Shown one piece after another: positions 22,740-34,990 of a stretch of 64,000 nucleotides of DNA. This DNA comes from Protopterus annectens (Eukaryota > Chordata > Ceratodontiformes > Protopteridae), in the NCBI RefSeq assembly GCF_019279795.1, contig NC_056731.1:870068023-870132022 (forward strand), read 5' to 3'. The translations under genes and the position numbers were made by a program. The stretch's first letter is position 1. Each line of letters begins with the position of its first letter. The notes under the pieces are model-generated. The model saw only the letters and a list, made by a program, of their open reading frames with translations, did not search any database and was not told where the DNA came from.

Positions 22740-25700
22740 AAACATAATTAATTGGATGATTAATGCATGCTGTATCATTGACTGTTTAGGGTCCACTATA
22801 CTTACACAAGTGAGGTTTGATTGTAGTCTTAAATTCATTCTCCCATCAGTTCACGAGGTTCTGCTTGAGCACCTTTATGTCACTGTAATGGAGATGACAT
22901 TGTTTCCCAGTGCATGGAATATGAGTTGCACTGGAGACAGCCTTGGCCATGCTATTCCAAGCCCCAGCCTTAAACTAAGACCCAGTATAATCCCCCTGTA
23001 GCAGCCTATGACTGTAGCACTTGAGGAGGAGTGTCACAAAAAATCCTGGACTGCTCAGCACCCACCTTTGTGTTTTAAATAGAGCAACATCCTCCCCTTT
23101 GCTAGCCATGGCTACAGAAGTCAAGCGAGAAATATGCATCTGAATTGGCACCCAATTTAGATCTCCCTTGTAACGGCTTATGCACAAAGATGCACATCCT
23201 TAACAGCTGCATTTGTACAATTGAAATCACAAAAATGATTTGGCAGTCACATTGGTAGTAATTACATCAACAAGCATGGCAGGTGTGAAATATGGCAGTG
23301 AGACTTGGCCATATGTGACACTCATCCTATTGACACATGTTCCAATGTTAAATATTGAAATGCTTTAAGGTGTTTATTATAATCATTGTTGGTTGGAGGT
23401 GAAATGGTATGACTTGTGACATACTGGGCTAATGGGACTTACATACAAAAAGTAAAATTAAGCAGTACCATTTGGGAATTGAACCATGAGGGAAAGAAGG
23501 ATACAAATGCTAACTTTGGCTTACTGACTGTCAGTGCCACAGCAGAACTTCCTTTTATACATCAGATATGGTAATTTCAGAATGAATGAGGATATGTGTA
23601 AGAGATCCCTGACTTGAGTAATACATGGGCTATGTTTCACACATATTTCATATCACATACTGTCCTAAACATAGTTATGATATGTGATGATTCATAGTAA
23701 GTAGAGCAAAACTAGTGTGCACACCATACCTATGCAAATGCATATAAAATTAGCTATCATCATTGTCATGGTTAACATAATTAGCACACATTATATTGGA
23801 CTAATATAGCAAGCATTAATGACAAAATTGTTGCAAAAAAATACTTATGATAGTCATTTGTACTTAGCATTACATTCCTGCTCAAAAGTTTGTGACAGAT
23901 GTCATTCAGACGCCCTCAATAAAAATAACTGCAAATTGGATTCCAACCCTACATCACCTGTCCTCTTTCTCTAAACTCAGTTCACTTATGTCTCATGCCA
24001 CAGAGACAGGTAGCTAAGAGATGCATTTTTTTCACTTGGTACTGTTCAGAGTGCTGACGACAGTGCAAAGGTGCCAGTATCATTTGTGCTGCAGAACACA
24101 GCTCACATTATTTTTTTCATTTTTGGCTTTAGATAAACAGAGCTTTTACACCATTACCCTGACACAGTGATCCTTAGAACACTGGCCTCCCACAACAGAA
24201 CTTGTATTTCTATCACACGTCGTCAGGGATTTAGGTAATGTCAATTATTTAAAAAGGGGGCACACAGAAAATTACATTACATGACCTCAATTGTGACACA
24301 CCCCATGCAAGTCATGATTAATAATTAGGCTATATGGATAAATAATCTATAATATAGTCTACATATTTCCACATTTATCATGTTAGTAAATTTCTGTTCT
24401 CACACTTTAGAAACTGTCATTTTTGACATCATGCATAGCAAATGTTATTCACAAGAAGAGTAGTTTAGTTTCCCATAACAAAACATTAGTAACAGCAATT
24501 CAAAAAGACTACAGGTAATATTTTTATTATTTTCACTCAGAATCTAGCCTGTTTATTTTGTATACAATATTCTGTGTCAATATTTATTCTAAACCCAGTC
24601 AGAAAAAAATATTTGTAAACTGGATTTGAACTCTGCATCATGTGTCCTCATTCTCTAGGCTAACTTCATGTGCACCTGTTGTGCCATGCCGATAGGTACC
24701 TGACAGATGGAATTTCTTCATTCAGTATTTTCCAGAATGCTGACAGAAGCTGACTGGCACCCATCTCAGTTGCACTACTGATGTTATTCCAAATTAAATT
24801 TGTGAGTTTCACCTTAGAAAGTGAACTGTGGTTCAGTGCTGGTGAATGTTGCCATCCAAGAGTGTGCAATCTTAAACTGTGCTCAAGAGATGAAGAGAAA
24901 AAAAAAGGAAACATTAGGAAACAAGTTCCTACAATGTACCTTGTAACATGAACATATGCTCCTTAAACATCAGTATGTTCACACAAACACTACCCACTTC
25001 AAACCCGAACCATCAAACCAGGGTCTTAAAAACACATATTTCAGATTATTTCACTACTTACCACAGACAAGCGCATATTAGGAAAAAGAAACATTTCATG
25101 TACTTGAGATATGACAGTGGATCAATTGACATTAAAGTTGTAACCTAACCAAATTACAAAATCGTCCTTTGTAATTTGCTAGTAGCTGTATGGATGAATG
25201 GAATATTAGCAACAGTTAAGCTAATATTTCACAATCTTAAACAAATATTTGCAACATTGCAATTGTTTACTCTTTCTTTTGTGAGCATCATTCTCTTATC
25301 TATGCTTTTCTAATATGAATGCAATCTCATTTGCATTGTTTTTGATTTTTATTTCAGTAAGTAATGTACATCATTAGAACTGCAAACAAAGTTTTACTCA
25401 GACTCACAATAGTGTGTTCATAAGCACTTCATAAAATGCTTTATAAATCTTTCTCTCTTAAGTCAGTCAATGTAATCCCTGGCTTTTGGTTAAGTCTCTT
25501 CTCCCTGACACACCTTCTGTAAGTGTACATCAGAGAGGAAAGAGTGTGAAACACTGATTATTCATGCAGTCATACTAGTCATTCACACTTGCAAGCCCTT
25601 AGCAAGTAACACTTCTCATTGCTAACCCTTGCAGTGCTAGGGAATGTGCACACAATTGTGTAGGTCCTCAGACTATAATTACTTGCCCCGTGCTTAGTAC

Positions 25701-26157
25701 AGATTGTGGAATTTATGAATGCTAATGAATTCACGCCTGATTTGCATATACACAGTGCTCAGAGGGCTGCATCTACACTATATAAAACTAATTGTGTTGA
25801 TAAGGAACTTATGCATAGTAAGAAAGACTGTTTGGATCAGACAGCTTGATAATACTATTTAACTTGCAAAACTTTTTTTCTACTTTAACAACTGAATTGT
25901 TGTAATGGTATGTTGGTTGTTTTTTTTTTACAAAGTGATTAATTTTTACCTTACTGATGGATTACATTTCACTATACCCATTTGTTCACTGTCTGCATTG
26001 TTTCTCCATTGCTGTTAGCATAGTCAAATATATCAATTATTTCTTTGAATTAAAACTTGTTTGAAAGTAAATGTTACCTGCCATTATATAAATTTTTCTC
26101 TAGGAATATTAACACATATTGCAGAAAAGTGTTGCGTCACTTACTATCAATGTCAGG
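22740..26157. other. no gene seen; scattered tRNA-like modules
   Basis: Blocks near 23470 (GGGAATTGAACCATGAGGG), 23925 (TTGGATTCCAACCCTACATC) and 24610 (CTGGATTTGAACTCTGCATC) resemble the degenerate B-box modules of 15-17.7 kb, each followed by a conserved ATGCCAC/GTGCCAC stretch. No open frame has coding character. Confidence 0.45.
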
Positions 26158-26174
26158 GGTTTTATATTTGCAAC
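26158..26174 (+). repeat. left target-site duplication of the family B PLE pair
   Basis: GGTTTTATATTTGCAAC, repeated exactly at 37136-37152. Confidence 0.85.
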
Positions 26175-26290
26175 AAACCAGGCAGTACTATAAAACCATG
26201 AAAAACCACAATTGCAAGCACGAACAGTTTCACCAGAAATAGAATGCCAAAATCAAGCTGGAAATAGTGAAGTCACGAACCACTAATGTA

Positions 26291-26360
26291 GTCAAAATAT
26301 CCTTTTATTCGCACATACAGGATTTCGTCCCGTAACCAACGGAACTTCATCAGATAACAC
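26291..26360 (-). ncRNA. candidate hammerhead ribozyme, PLE-B copy 1, 3' pLTR
   Basis: On minus: CTGATGA (26353-26347), a stem II with GTTCC/GGGAC, GAAA (26326-26323), TCCT ... AGGA as stem III around a 15-base loop, then TA as cleavage site. Stem I is weak, with an apparent mismatch beside the core. Position in the pLTR matches that of PLE-A. Confidence 0.6.
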
Positions 26361-27182
26361 ATTTTCAAAAATAATTCCTTTTTAAAAAAACATTAACTAA
26401 TGAAAATGCATCAGTTAATACACACCCTCTTAAAATAACCAATAAAACAGTTATATAATCATATAACAAAAGCTACATGCATCTGTCCCTCATCCAATCA
26501 ACATTCAACATTATTGACAAATCACCGTGTAGGACATCATACATTCATCTAATCGTTTTATTCACAAATCTCCGGTTTAAAAATGATACATATGGACTAA
26601 GCTTATTCCATTTATTTAAAAAGGTCCTTTGTTTTACCTGAACAAAACTTTATATCAAAAAGTCTCGAAATTGTTATTAAAAACAAAACACATTTAGTGT
26701 CAATAAATTTCTAGCAACCTTTAATCAAAATTAATTTTGTTACTCTAATTATGGCATCTCAGATAATTTTCTGTATGACAACCAAATTTAGATCTCTACA
26801 TAAGAGAAAACTTTCACTGATCTTTATGTTAAACACTAATTTACCTATATATCAAGACGATAAACTACCGAGAATGATCGATCTTTGAGAGCATCACAAA
26901 TTCATCACTAATATTATTCAGACCAATAATATCTCATAAAGCCATCTATATCTAATCACAGTATTCTTCATGACAGGACTATTTTCGTAGTATACACAAA
27001 ATCAGCGCAAGGGCGTTTCCACAGATCTTTTAATCTAATTGGTTCATATTTAACCAATAAATTGGCATGTTTAATCTAAACAGCCAATAAATACATACTA
27101 TAGTCTAAGTGTATATGCCCCTTTGCAACCTCAATGTGAATGGGTTCGAAAACTGCCCTACAACCATATTCAACCAATAGAA

Positions 27183-27186
<4 letters not shown>

Positions 27187-27231
<45 letters not shown>
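27187..27231. repeat. (TA)n microsatellite in the PLE-B 3' pLTR
   Basis: About 45 bases of TA. The equivalent spots in the 5' pLTR (near 33136) and copy 2 (near 36155) are not expanded, so the expansion followed insertion. Confidence 0.95.
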
Positions 27232-27235
<4 letters not shown>

Positions 27236-27510
27236 CACATTTCAATGTCCAGTCCCTTCACCTTCTACATAAAACTGTGATGAGAATGCATCAAACTCAA
27301 AACACATATACATCCAGAAAACATCAATGCTAAGTGGTTCACGATCAACCAATTGTCCAAGTATATTCAATCTGAACAGTCAATACTATGTCAGATATGT
27401 GCCACAATTTCAATAAACACACCTCTTTGAAAGCTCATTTGCTATTAGTTAAAATTTGGTGAATAACACCACAAGAATGACCTAAATAACCAATAATGTA
27501 AAGACTATGG

Positions 27511-28046
27511 GTCCTATGCCAAATTTAATACTTAAATATATCTCATCCATTCTAAACTGATAAACCCCTGAAGTTCGAAGAATCATTATATTCATGAAGA
27601 ACATTAAATCTCTTAATAACTTCCAAAGTACAGGAAACACTTGCCGTACATAGGAACCTATCCATCACCTTAAGCTGCATATCTGATTGGCTCCTGTACA
27701 GCAAATGACAACACAAATTTAGTCTAAGTCTCCAATGATGGCCAAAAGGAGAAAATGGTCCAACCCACTACAAAAAGAACACTATGCCAGATATAATACT
27801 TAAATATATCTCATCCATTTTAAACCAATAAATCCCTGAAGTTCAAAGAACCATTATATTCACGAAGAACATAAAATCTCTTAATAACTTCCAAACTATG
27901 GGAAACACTTGCCGTACAAAGGAACCTGTCCATCACCTTAAGCTACATGTTTGATTTATTCCTGTCCAGCAAATGACAACACAAATTTAGTCTAAGTCTC
28001 CAATAATGACCAAAAGAAGACAATGGTCCAACACACTACAAAAAGA
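27511..28046. repeat. 268-bp tandem duplication in the PLE-B 3' region
   Basis: The block containing ACTTAAATATATCTCATCCAT begins near 27529 and again near 27797, a 268-base period. Copy 2 has the same two units at about 35340-35875, so the duplication belongs to the element. Confidence 0.85.
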
Positions 28047-28429
28047 ACACTACATTGACCTCAGGATCACTAAAATGTGATCTTGGGCATCATGATTATT
28101 ACATTTAAATTAATCATGAATTAAAAAGATTTTTGAAAAATATATAAGTATATACGCACATAACTCATTGTAAACACAGTTCAATTCTTAATACATAATT
28201 CTTACATAATTAATCTTTCGCCAATATTCCTACATCTAAGATTCTATTTCAAAGACCAAAAACACTTAGAATAAATTCACTGATTCGAGAGAAGGAAGTT
28301 AAATCTACCCATTTGATTGCTTCCATACTACAAATATATAGAAAAATGTTGAATGTCGAAATAATCAGTAATAAAATATGGTAACCATGCCTTTAAAAAA
28401 CCTTATTAAGTGCAGCAGAATAAGAGCCA

Positions 28430-30739
28430 TTACCTAGAAATTGCTTTCAGTTAAGCAGGCAGGCAACTGAAGCTGCCTCATTTAATCCTGGCCAAAAGTG
28501 CGCAGAAAGGCGTAATTGCCAAAATAGTTCTGCTTTTTCAAGAAGCAACTGCCAGGCACCTCATCTACTTGATTCAACAACAGTTTGCAGCACAATAAAT
28601 TTAAAGCAATGACTACTATTTTCTGAAATAAGTCTATAAAGGACATTGGTGGTTTTTAGATCAAATGTCTGACAAATGTTCGCTAATTCTAATTTTTAAC
28701 TTCCGTTGAGTCTTACCCACATAAAAACATGGGCAAGATGAACATTTAATCATAGACCATTTATTAATCTTTCCCTTGGAAGATTCAAAAATGTTTTTCA
28801 AGCTGAGCCCTCTTTTAAAGACAATGATAGGTTTGGCTCCTAGTCAACATCTAAAAGTGGAATCATTCATTAGGATATCCCAGTTTTTCATAAACACATA
28901 TCTAATAGCATTGCTATCATCACTAAAAACTGTGATAAAGGCACTGGTAAAGGCATTTTTACATTGCTCAGAGGGTTTATTAATAATCACAGATGGAATA
29001 TTGGGTGAATCTTCTTCACATAAATCCATCCCAGTTACATCCATTAATCCTGAATTAAATGGTTCTGTATTCAACAAAGGTTGGAAATGCCCCTTAATTC
29101 TTTTTTCTTTAACTTCTGTTATTAATTCAAGAATGAAAAACTTGGGATATCCTCTATTCAAGAATATGTCTTTTAACAGATCACATTCTTTAATAAAGTC
29201 TGACCAGTCCGTGACCATACGGGCAGCTCGTACTGATTGTCCTTTAAAAATGGCTCTTTTTTGAGATGCAGGGTGATTGCTTTGAAAGTGGAGAAATGAA
29301 TTTGAAAAGGTTGGCTTACAGTAAATTTTTGCCAATGGTTTGTGATTGGTATTATCTTTCTTTAACAAAATGTCCAGGTATGCAATCTGCACCTGATCAA
29401 TGATGTGTGTGAATTGGAGAAAACTGGTCATATTGTTAATATAAGAAATAAAGGGACCAATTTCAATATTGTCCCCAGACCAAAGAATAAAGATATCGTC
29501 TTGATATCTTAAATACAAATTACAGTGGGAAAAGTAAAAAGAATGTAAAAAATACTTATATTCCCACATTATCATTATGATATTAGTGTAAAGCCCACCA
29601 CAAGCAGAGCCCATGGCAATGCCATCTTGTTTCAGGTATATTTCCTTTTCAAACAAAATAAAATTAGACTTCAGAACCAAATCTAACTGAAGTTGGTATG
29701 TATCAATAGAATCATGTGACATTCCCTTCAGAACAAGGAATTCCCTGAACCATTCTTCCCCAATAGAACGTGGAATGCAAGTATACAAATCATTAATATC
29801 AATCGTAATAAAAATCCAATTATTATGATAGGGGAGTCCATTTAACCTTTAAAGGAAGTCCCATGAATCAATACAGACATATGGTTCACTATAGACTATG
29901 TTCTTAAGTTCTGCATCCAACATTTGTGCTATTGGTTGAGTAATAGATCTGCTAGCGTCCACTATGGGATGCATTGGGGGTTGATATATATCCTTATGTA
30001 ATTTCAGAGGACTGAAAATAGTAGGTGTAATGGGAAAATCAACATTTAAATAATTATATTGATGGATATCAATTGCTCCCTCCAAAAATAAATCATATAT
30101 GTGACTCTGAATTCGACCATATACAGTATTCAATTCATTAACTGAACTTTTTTTGTATGTATTTGAGTTAAGCAAATATTTCATTTTTGTTACATAATCA
30201 CATCTATCAATAGCAACAAGACCCCCACCTTTATCTGGGTTAATAAACCATACTTGTGGGTTGCCTTTCAAAAAATCCAACACAGCTTGTTCATTAATAC
30301 TAAGATTATCATGGACATATTTGTTCTTACTAGTATATATACCTCTAATATCCAACTCACACATATTTTGAAACAACATTAAGGTGGGGTGCAGTGGGGG
30401 ATTATATATACTAGCCACTCTGAGAGGATTGTTAACATATACATCATTCAAAAACATTGAACGTAAATTTAACTTATGAACATAAAGTCTTAAGTCCATC
30501 AATGTCTGTACATAATTCATACGCTTAGAGGGAACAAAAGTCCATCCCTTAGAAAAAAGATTGCACATATCAGTGGAAATTTCTAAAGAAGAAAAGTTGT
30601 ATACCTTAAAGTCCCCTTTAGTATTTGTGAAAATCTGTAATGCTGGCAGTCTGAATTCATCATTTATAAATTCTGAAACTGTCAAATCTGGTTCTTCCCT
30701 TTCCAATTCTGAGGACCTCTTCCTCTCTGATTCTTCCAT
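28430..30739 (-). pseudogene. PLE-B copy 1 ORF2: Penelope-type RT with decayed GIY-YIG endonuclease
   Basis: 30739-29849 covers the N-terminal RT region: NFSSLEISTDMCNLFSKGW, then FINPDKGGGLVAIDRCDYV. A stop near 29848 separates it from the catalytic part (29788-28844): DLYTCIPRS of motif A, DGIAMGSACGGLYTNI of motif B, YQDDIFILW of motif C near 29495, and IYCKPTFSNSFLHFQSNHP. After a stop at 28844 the endonuclease is readable in broken frames at 28440-28790, with CFYVGKTQRK near 28715 and the terminal PGLNEAAS. Family membership is clear; the element is inactive. Confidence 0.88.
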
Positions 30740-31114
30740 GAACCTCTATTCAAGACTGCACCTCTCATTGGATATGTTTGTCGACCAAAATTCTGTTGAT
30801 TCTGTTTTTTCAGGTGCTTTGAATGCCTCGGGCCGGTCATCTGTAGATCTCCTAAAAAATCATCAGTATCATCAGGGTCATTGTCATGTCAGTCATTATT
30901 AGTTTCATCTATGTTATACCCACTAGAGGTATCTTTTGATTTGCTGGACCAAACTTGTAAACCAGGAGGAGCTGGATAGGCGCCGTTGCTACTATAGGCT
31001 TCCATGTCCCTGGTTAATTTTTTTTATTTTCCTAAGTATTACCACATTCATCTGTTCTTCTACGGACTTAAAAATCTGTGCATATTCGTATTAGTTATCA
31101 GAGAAACTAAGATC

Positions 31115-31778
31115 CTAAGTGATGGAATTATTTAGCACCAGGATGTCCTTGGTAAGCATTTCAATGGTAGAATTATTAAACTTTATGAGTAAGTCCATAT
31201 ATTCAAAACCGTGTTTATCAAACAGTTGAAGCAGTTCTTTATGAAATGATGAATTCTTGACCAATCCTGTGGGAAAACACCATAAATGCAAGCCTTTTGG
31301 CACAATCTGTCTTTTGATGCACTCTCTGAAATAATCTGAACCCATCTGTAATTTTTTTAATTTTTAAAAGACATCGATCAAATTTAGATATTTTATCACA
31401 TGCACTTTGATTGATGTTAATGGATACATGACTAAACATAGTTGAACCCTTTAAGAATTCTTTAAAGTTAACAGTTTTATAGTTATTGGACTGACTAGCA
31501 CAAACAGTTTCTGATTTCCTACTCAAGTCAGATTCTGCATCTAATATTTGTGAAAATTGGTTACCTGACTGAGTATTTGTGCCATTACCAATTTGCAATG
31601 AAGAACCTGGAATACTGTAGGTAGAAAGCTGGGACAAATGCGAAATTTGAGATGTCTGCTGAAAAACCGGTAAGTGTTCAAGTTTGTCCATCCCTTGATT
31701 AAGTTGCTGTATTAAAGTTGTCAATTCACCCAACGAAGTTTCCAAGGGTGACTGCATCACTGGAGAGGAAACATCCAT
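31115..31778 (-). pseudogene. PLE-B copy 1 ORF1 remnant
   Basis: It starts at the ATG at 31778 and reads a Ser/Gln-rich N-terminal region (MDVSSPVMQSPLETSLGELT). A frameshift near 31345 moves the frame into ECIKRQIVPKGLHLWCFPTG and a helical segment ending before 31115. The VPKGLxLW block aligns with VPKGLRVW of PLE-A ORF1, and the following helical region (GFEYMDLLIKFNN vs GIHIMELMIKYNN) also aligns. Function is unknown. Confidence 0.78.
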
Positions 31779-31916
31779 GCTGACAAACGAAACAACCAAC
31801 AAACCAGGCAGTACTATAAAAACCACGAAAATCCATAATTGCAAGCACAAACAGTTTCTCCAGAAATAGAACGCCAAAATCAAGCTGGAAATAGTGAAGT
31901 CACAAACCATTTATTT

Positions 31917-31983
31917 TTCTTCTTCTTTTTTCGGCTTTTCCCGGTTAGGGGTCGGCACAGCGGATCACCTGTCTGCACAGAAG

Positions 31984-32042
<59 letters not shown>

Positions 32043-32240
32043 TGGCCAATTTAGCATGTCCAATCCACCTATAGCATGTCTTTGGGATTTGGGAGAAAAC
32101 TGGAGCACCCGGAGGAAACCCACGTGGCCACAGGGAGGACATGCAGACTCCGCATAGAAGGCACCCCAGCCGAAGATCGAACCAGAGAACCTCTTGCTGT
32201 GAGGTGACAACGCTAACCTCTGCACCACCGTGGCCGCCCC
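31917..32240 (-). mobile_element. SINE inside the PLE-B 5' pLTR
   Basis: Minus-strand copy of the SINE at 19447-19782, from the 3' tail (CTTCTTCTTTTTTCGGC on plus) to the tRNA-like head (TGCACCACCGTGGCCGCCCC on plus). The internal GTGTGAGTGTGTG site is expanded to a long CA repeat. A clear target duplication could not be read. Confidence 0.88.
31985..32039. repeat. (CA)n microsatellite within the SINE
   Basis: A pure CA run at the site that reads GTGTGAGTGTGTG in the SINE at 19447-19782. Confidence 0.97.
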
Positions 32241-32256
32241 ATGAGCCACTAATGTA

Positions 32257-32326
32257 GTCAAAATATCCTTTTATTCGCTCATACAGGATTTCATCCTGTA
32301 ACCAACGGAACTTCATTAGATAAAAC
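32257..32326 (-). ncRNA. degenerate hammerhead motif, PLE-B copy 1, 5' pLTR
   Basis: Same layout as 26291-26360, but the core reads CTAATGA instead of CTGATGA. The invariant core G is changed, so this copy should be inactive. Confidence 0.5.
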
Positions 32327-33345
32327 ATTTTCAAAAAGAATTCCTTTTTAAAAAAAGATTAACCAATGAAAATGCATCAATTAATACACACCCTCTTAAA
32401 ATAACCAATAAAACAGTCATATAATCATATAACAAAAACTACATTCATCTGTCCCTAATCCAATCAACATTCAACATTACTGACAAATCACCATTCATCC
32501 AATCGTTTTATTCACAAATCTCCGGTTTAAAAATTATACATACGGACTAACCTTATTCCATTTATTTAAAAAAGTCCTCTGTTTTACCTGAACAAAACTT
32601 TATATCAAAAAGTCTCGAAATTGTTATTAAAAAGAAAACACATTTAGTGTCAATAAATTTCTAACAACCTTTAATCAACATTCGTTTTGTTACTCTAATT
32701 ATGCCATCTCAGATAATTTTCTGTATGACAACCAAATCTAGATCCCTACATCAGAGAAAACTTTCACTGATCTTTATGTTAAACACTAATTTACCTATAT
32801 ATCAAGACTATAAACTACCAGGAATGATCGATCTTTGAGAGCATCACAAATTCAGCACTAAAATTATTCTGACCAATAATATCTCATAAAACCATCTATA
32901 TCCAATCACAGTATTCTTCGTGACAGGACTATTTTCGTAGTATACACAAAATCAGCGCAAGGGTGTTTCCATAGATCTTTTAATCTAATTGGTTCATATC
33001 TAACAATAAATTGGCATGTTTAATCTAAACAGCCAATAAATACATATTATAGTCTGTGTATATGCCCCTTCGCAACCTCATTGTGAATAGGTTCGAAAAC
33101 TGCCCTACAACCATATTCAGCCAATAGAATCTCATATATACACTTCAATGTCCATTCCCATCGCCTTCTACATAAAACTATGATGAGAATGCATCAAACC
33201 CAAAACACGTATACGTCCAGAAAACATCAATGCTAAGTGGTTCACGATCACCAATTGTCCAAGTATATTTAATCTGAACAGCCAATACTATGTTTGATAT
33301 GTGCCTCAATTTCAATAAACACACCTCTTTGAAAGCTCATTTGCT

Positions 33346-34990
33346 AATGTTGTATGCAGAACTTAAGAACATAGTCTATAGTGACTATAGTGTAGTCTAT
33401 AATGAACCATATGTCTGTATTGATTCATGGAACTTCCTTAAAAGGTTAAATGGACTCCCCAATAATAATAATTAGATTTTTATTACGATTGATATTAAGG
33501 ATTTGTATACTTGCATTCCACATTCTATTGGGGAAGAATAGTTCAGGGAATTCCTTGTTCTGAAGGGAATGTCACATGATTCTATTAATACATATGAATT
33601 TCTGTTAGATTTGGTTCTGAAGTCTAATTTTATTTTGTTTGAAAAGGAAATATAACTGCAATAAGGCGGCATTGCCATGGGCTCTGCTTGTGGTGGGCTT
33701 TACGCTAATATCGTAATGATAATGTGGGAATATAAGTATTTTTTTAATTATTTTTACTTTTCCCAATATTATTTGTATTTAAGATATCAAGACAATATCT
33801 TTATTCTTTGATCTGGGGACAATATTGAAATTGGTCCCATTTATTTCTTATATTAACAATATGACCAGTTTTCCACATTTTACATACGTAATTGATCAGG
33901 TGCAAATTTTTTATACCTGGACGTTTTTGTTAAAGAAAGATAATACCAATCACAAACTACTGGCAAAAATTTACTGTAAGCAGACCTTTTCAAATTAATT
34001 TATCCACTTTCAAAGCAATCACCCTACATTTCAAAAAAGAGCCATTGTTAAAGGACAATTTGTATGAGCGGCCCGTATGGTCATGGTCTGGTCAGACTTT
34101 ATTAAAGAATGTGATCTGTTAAAAGGCATATTCTTGAATAGAGAATATCCCGAGTTTTTCATTCTTGAATTAATAACAGAAGTTAAAGAAAAAAGAATTA
34201 AGGGGCATTTCCAACCTTTGTTGAATACAGATCTGTTTAATTCAGGATTATGGATGTGACTGGGTTGGAATTATGTGCAGAAGATTCACCCAATATTCCA
34301 TCTGTGATTATTGATAAGCCCTCTGAGCAATGTAAAAATGCCTTTACTAGTCCCTTTATCACAGTCTTTAGTGATGATAGCAATGCTATTAGATATGCGT
34401 TTATGAAAAACTGGGATGTCCTAATGAATGATTCCACTTTTAGATGTTGACTAGGAGTCAAACCTATCATTGTCTTTAAAAGAGTGCTCAACTTGAAAAG
34501 AATTTTTGAATCTTCCAAGGGGAAGATTAATAAAGGATATATGATTAAATGTGGCAATTGTGTCTAATGTAGGTATATTCTTATAACAAATCAGGTTATG
34601 ATTAATAATCAAACTATTTTTTAATGGTAAATCATGCCGTAACAGCAAAACGGTGGTTTATTGTGCTTTATGTTCATCTTGCCCATGTTTTTATGTGGGT
34701 AAAACTGAACAGAAGCTATAAAATAGAATTAGTAAGCATTTGTCTGACCTTCACTCAAAAAAACCCACCAATGCCCTTTATAGACATATTTCAGAAAATA
34801 GTAGTCATTGCTTTAAATTTATTGTGCTGCAAACTGTTGTTAAATCAAGTAGAGGGGGTGCCTGGCAGTTGCTTCATGAAAAAGCAGAACTATTTTGGCA
34901 ATTATGTCTTTCTGCGCACTTTTGGCCAGGATTAAATGAGGCAGCTTCAGTTTATTGCCTGCTTAAATTGAAAGCAATTTCTAATTAATG
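33346..34990 (+). pseudogene. PLE-B copy 2: 5'-truncated RT and GIY-YIG endonuclease
   Basis: Plus-strand coding sequence starts in mid-RT (LKNIVYSDYS at 33360) and runs collinear with copy 1: IDIKDLYTC near 33495, GSACGGLYANIVMIMW near 33680, a YQD region near 33785, and then the C-terminal RT (34077-34450). The endonuclease (34490-34990) shows KPTNALYRHISENSSHCFKF and PGLNEAASV. Several stops and frameshifts are present, more than in copy 1. The 5' truncation exactly at the inverted junction suggests it formed during insertion. Confidence 0.84.

Larger units (their letters stand above)
26175..28430 (-). repeat. PLE-B copy 1 3' untranslated region and 3' pLTR
   Basis: 26175-27440 matches 31790-33345 (minus the SINE) and defines a pLTR above 1 kb. 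The rest to 28430 is 3' untranslated and is matched in inverse orientation by 35000-37135. Confidence 0.8.
31790..33345 (-). repeat. PLE-B copy 1 5' pLTR, interrupted by a SINE
   Basis: Matches 26175-27440 in the same orientation on both sides of the SINE. It ends at the head-to-head junction near 33346, where plus-strand RT coding sequence of copy 2 begins abruptly. Confidence 0.84.

Noticed and set aside
31906-32250. Target-site duplication for the SINE in PLE-B
   Set aside because: Only about five or six bases (AACCA/GAGCCA) are similar on the two sides, too short and mismatched to claim.
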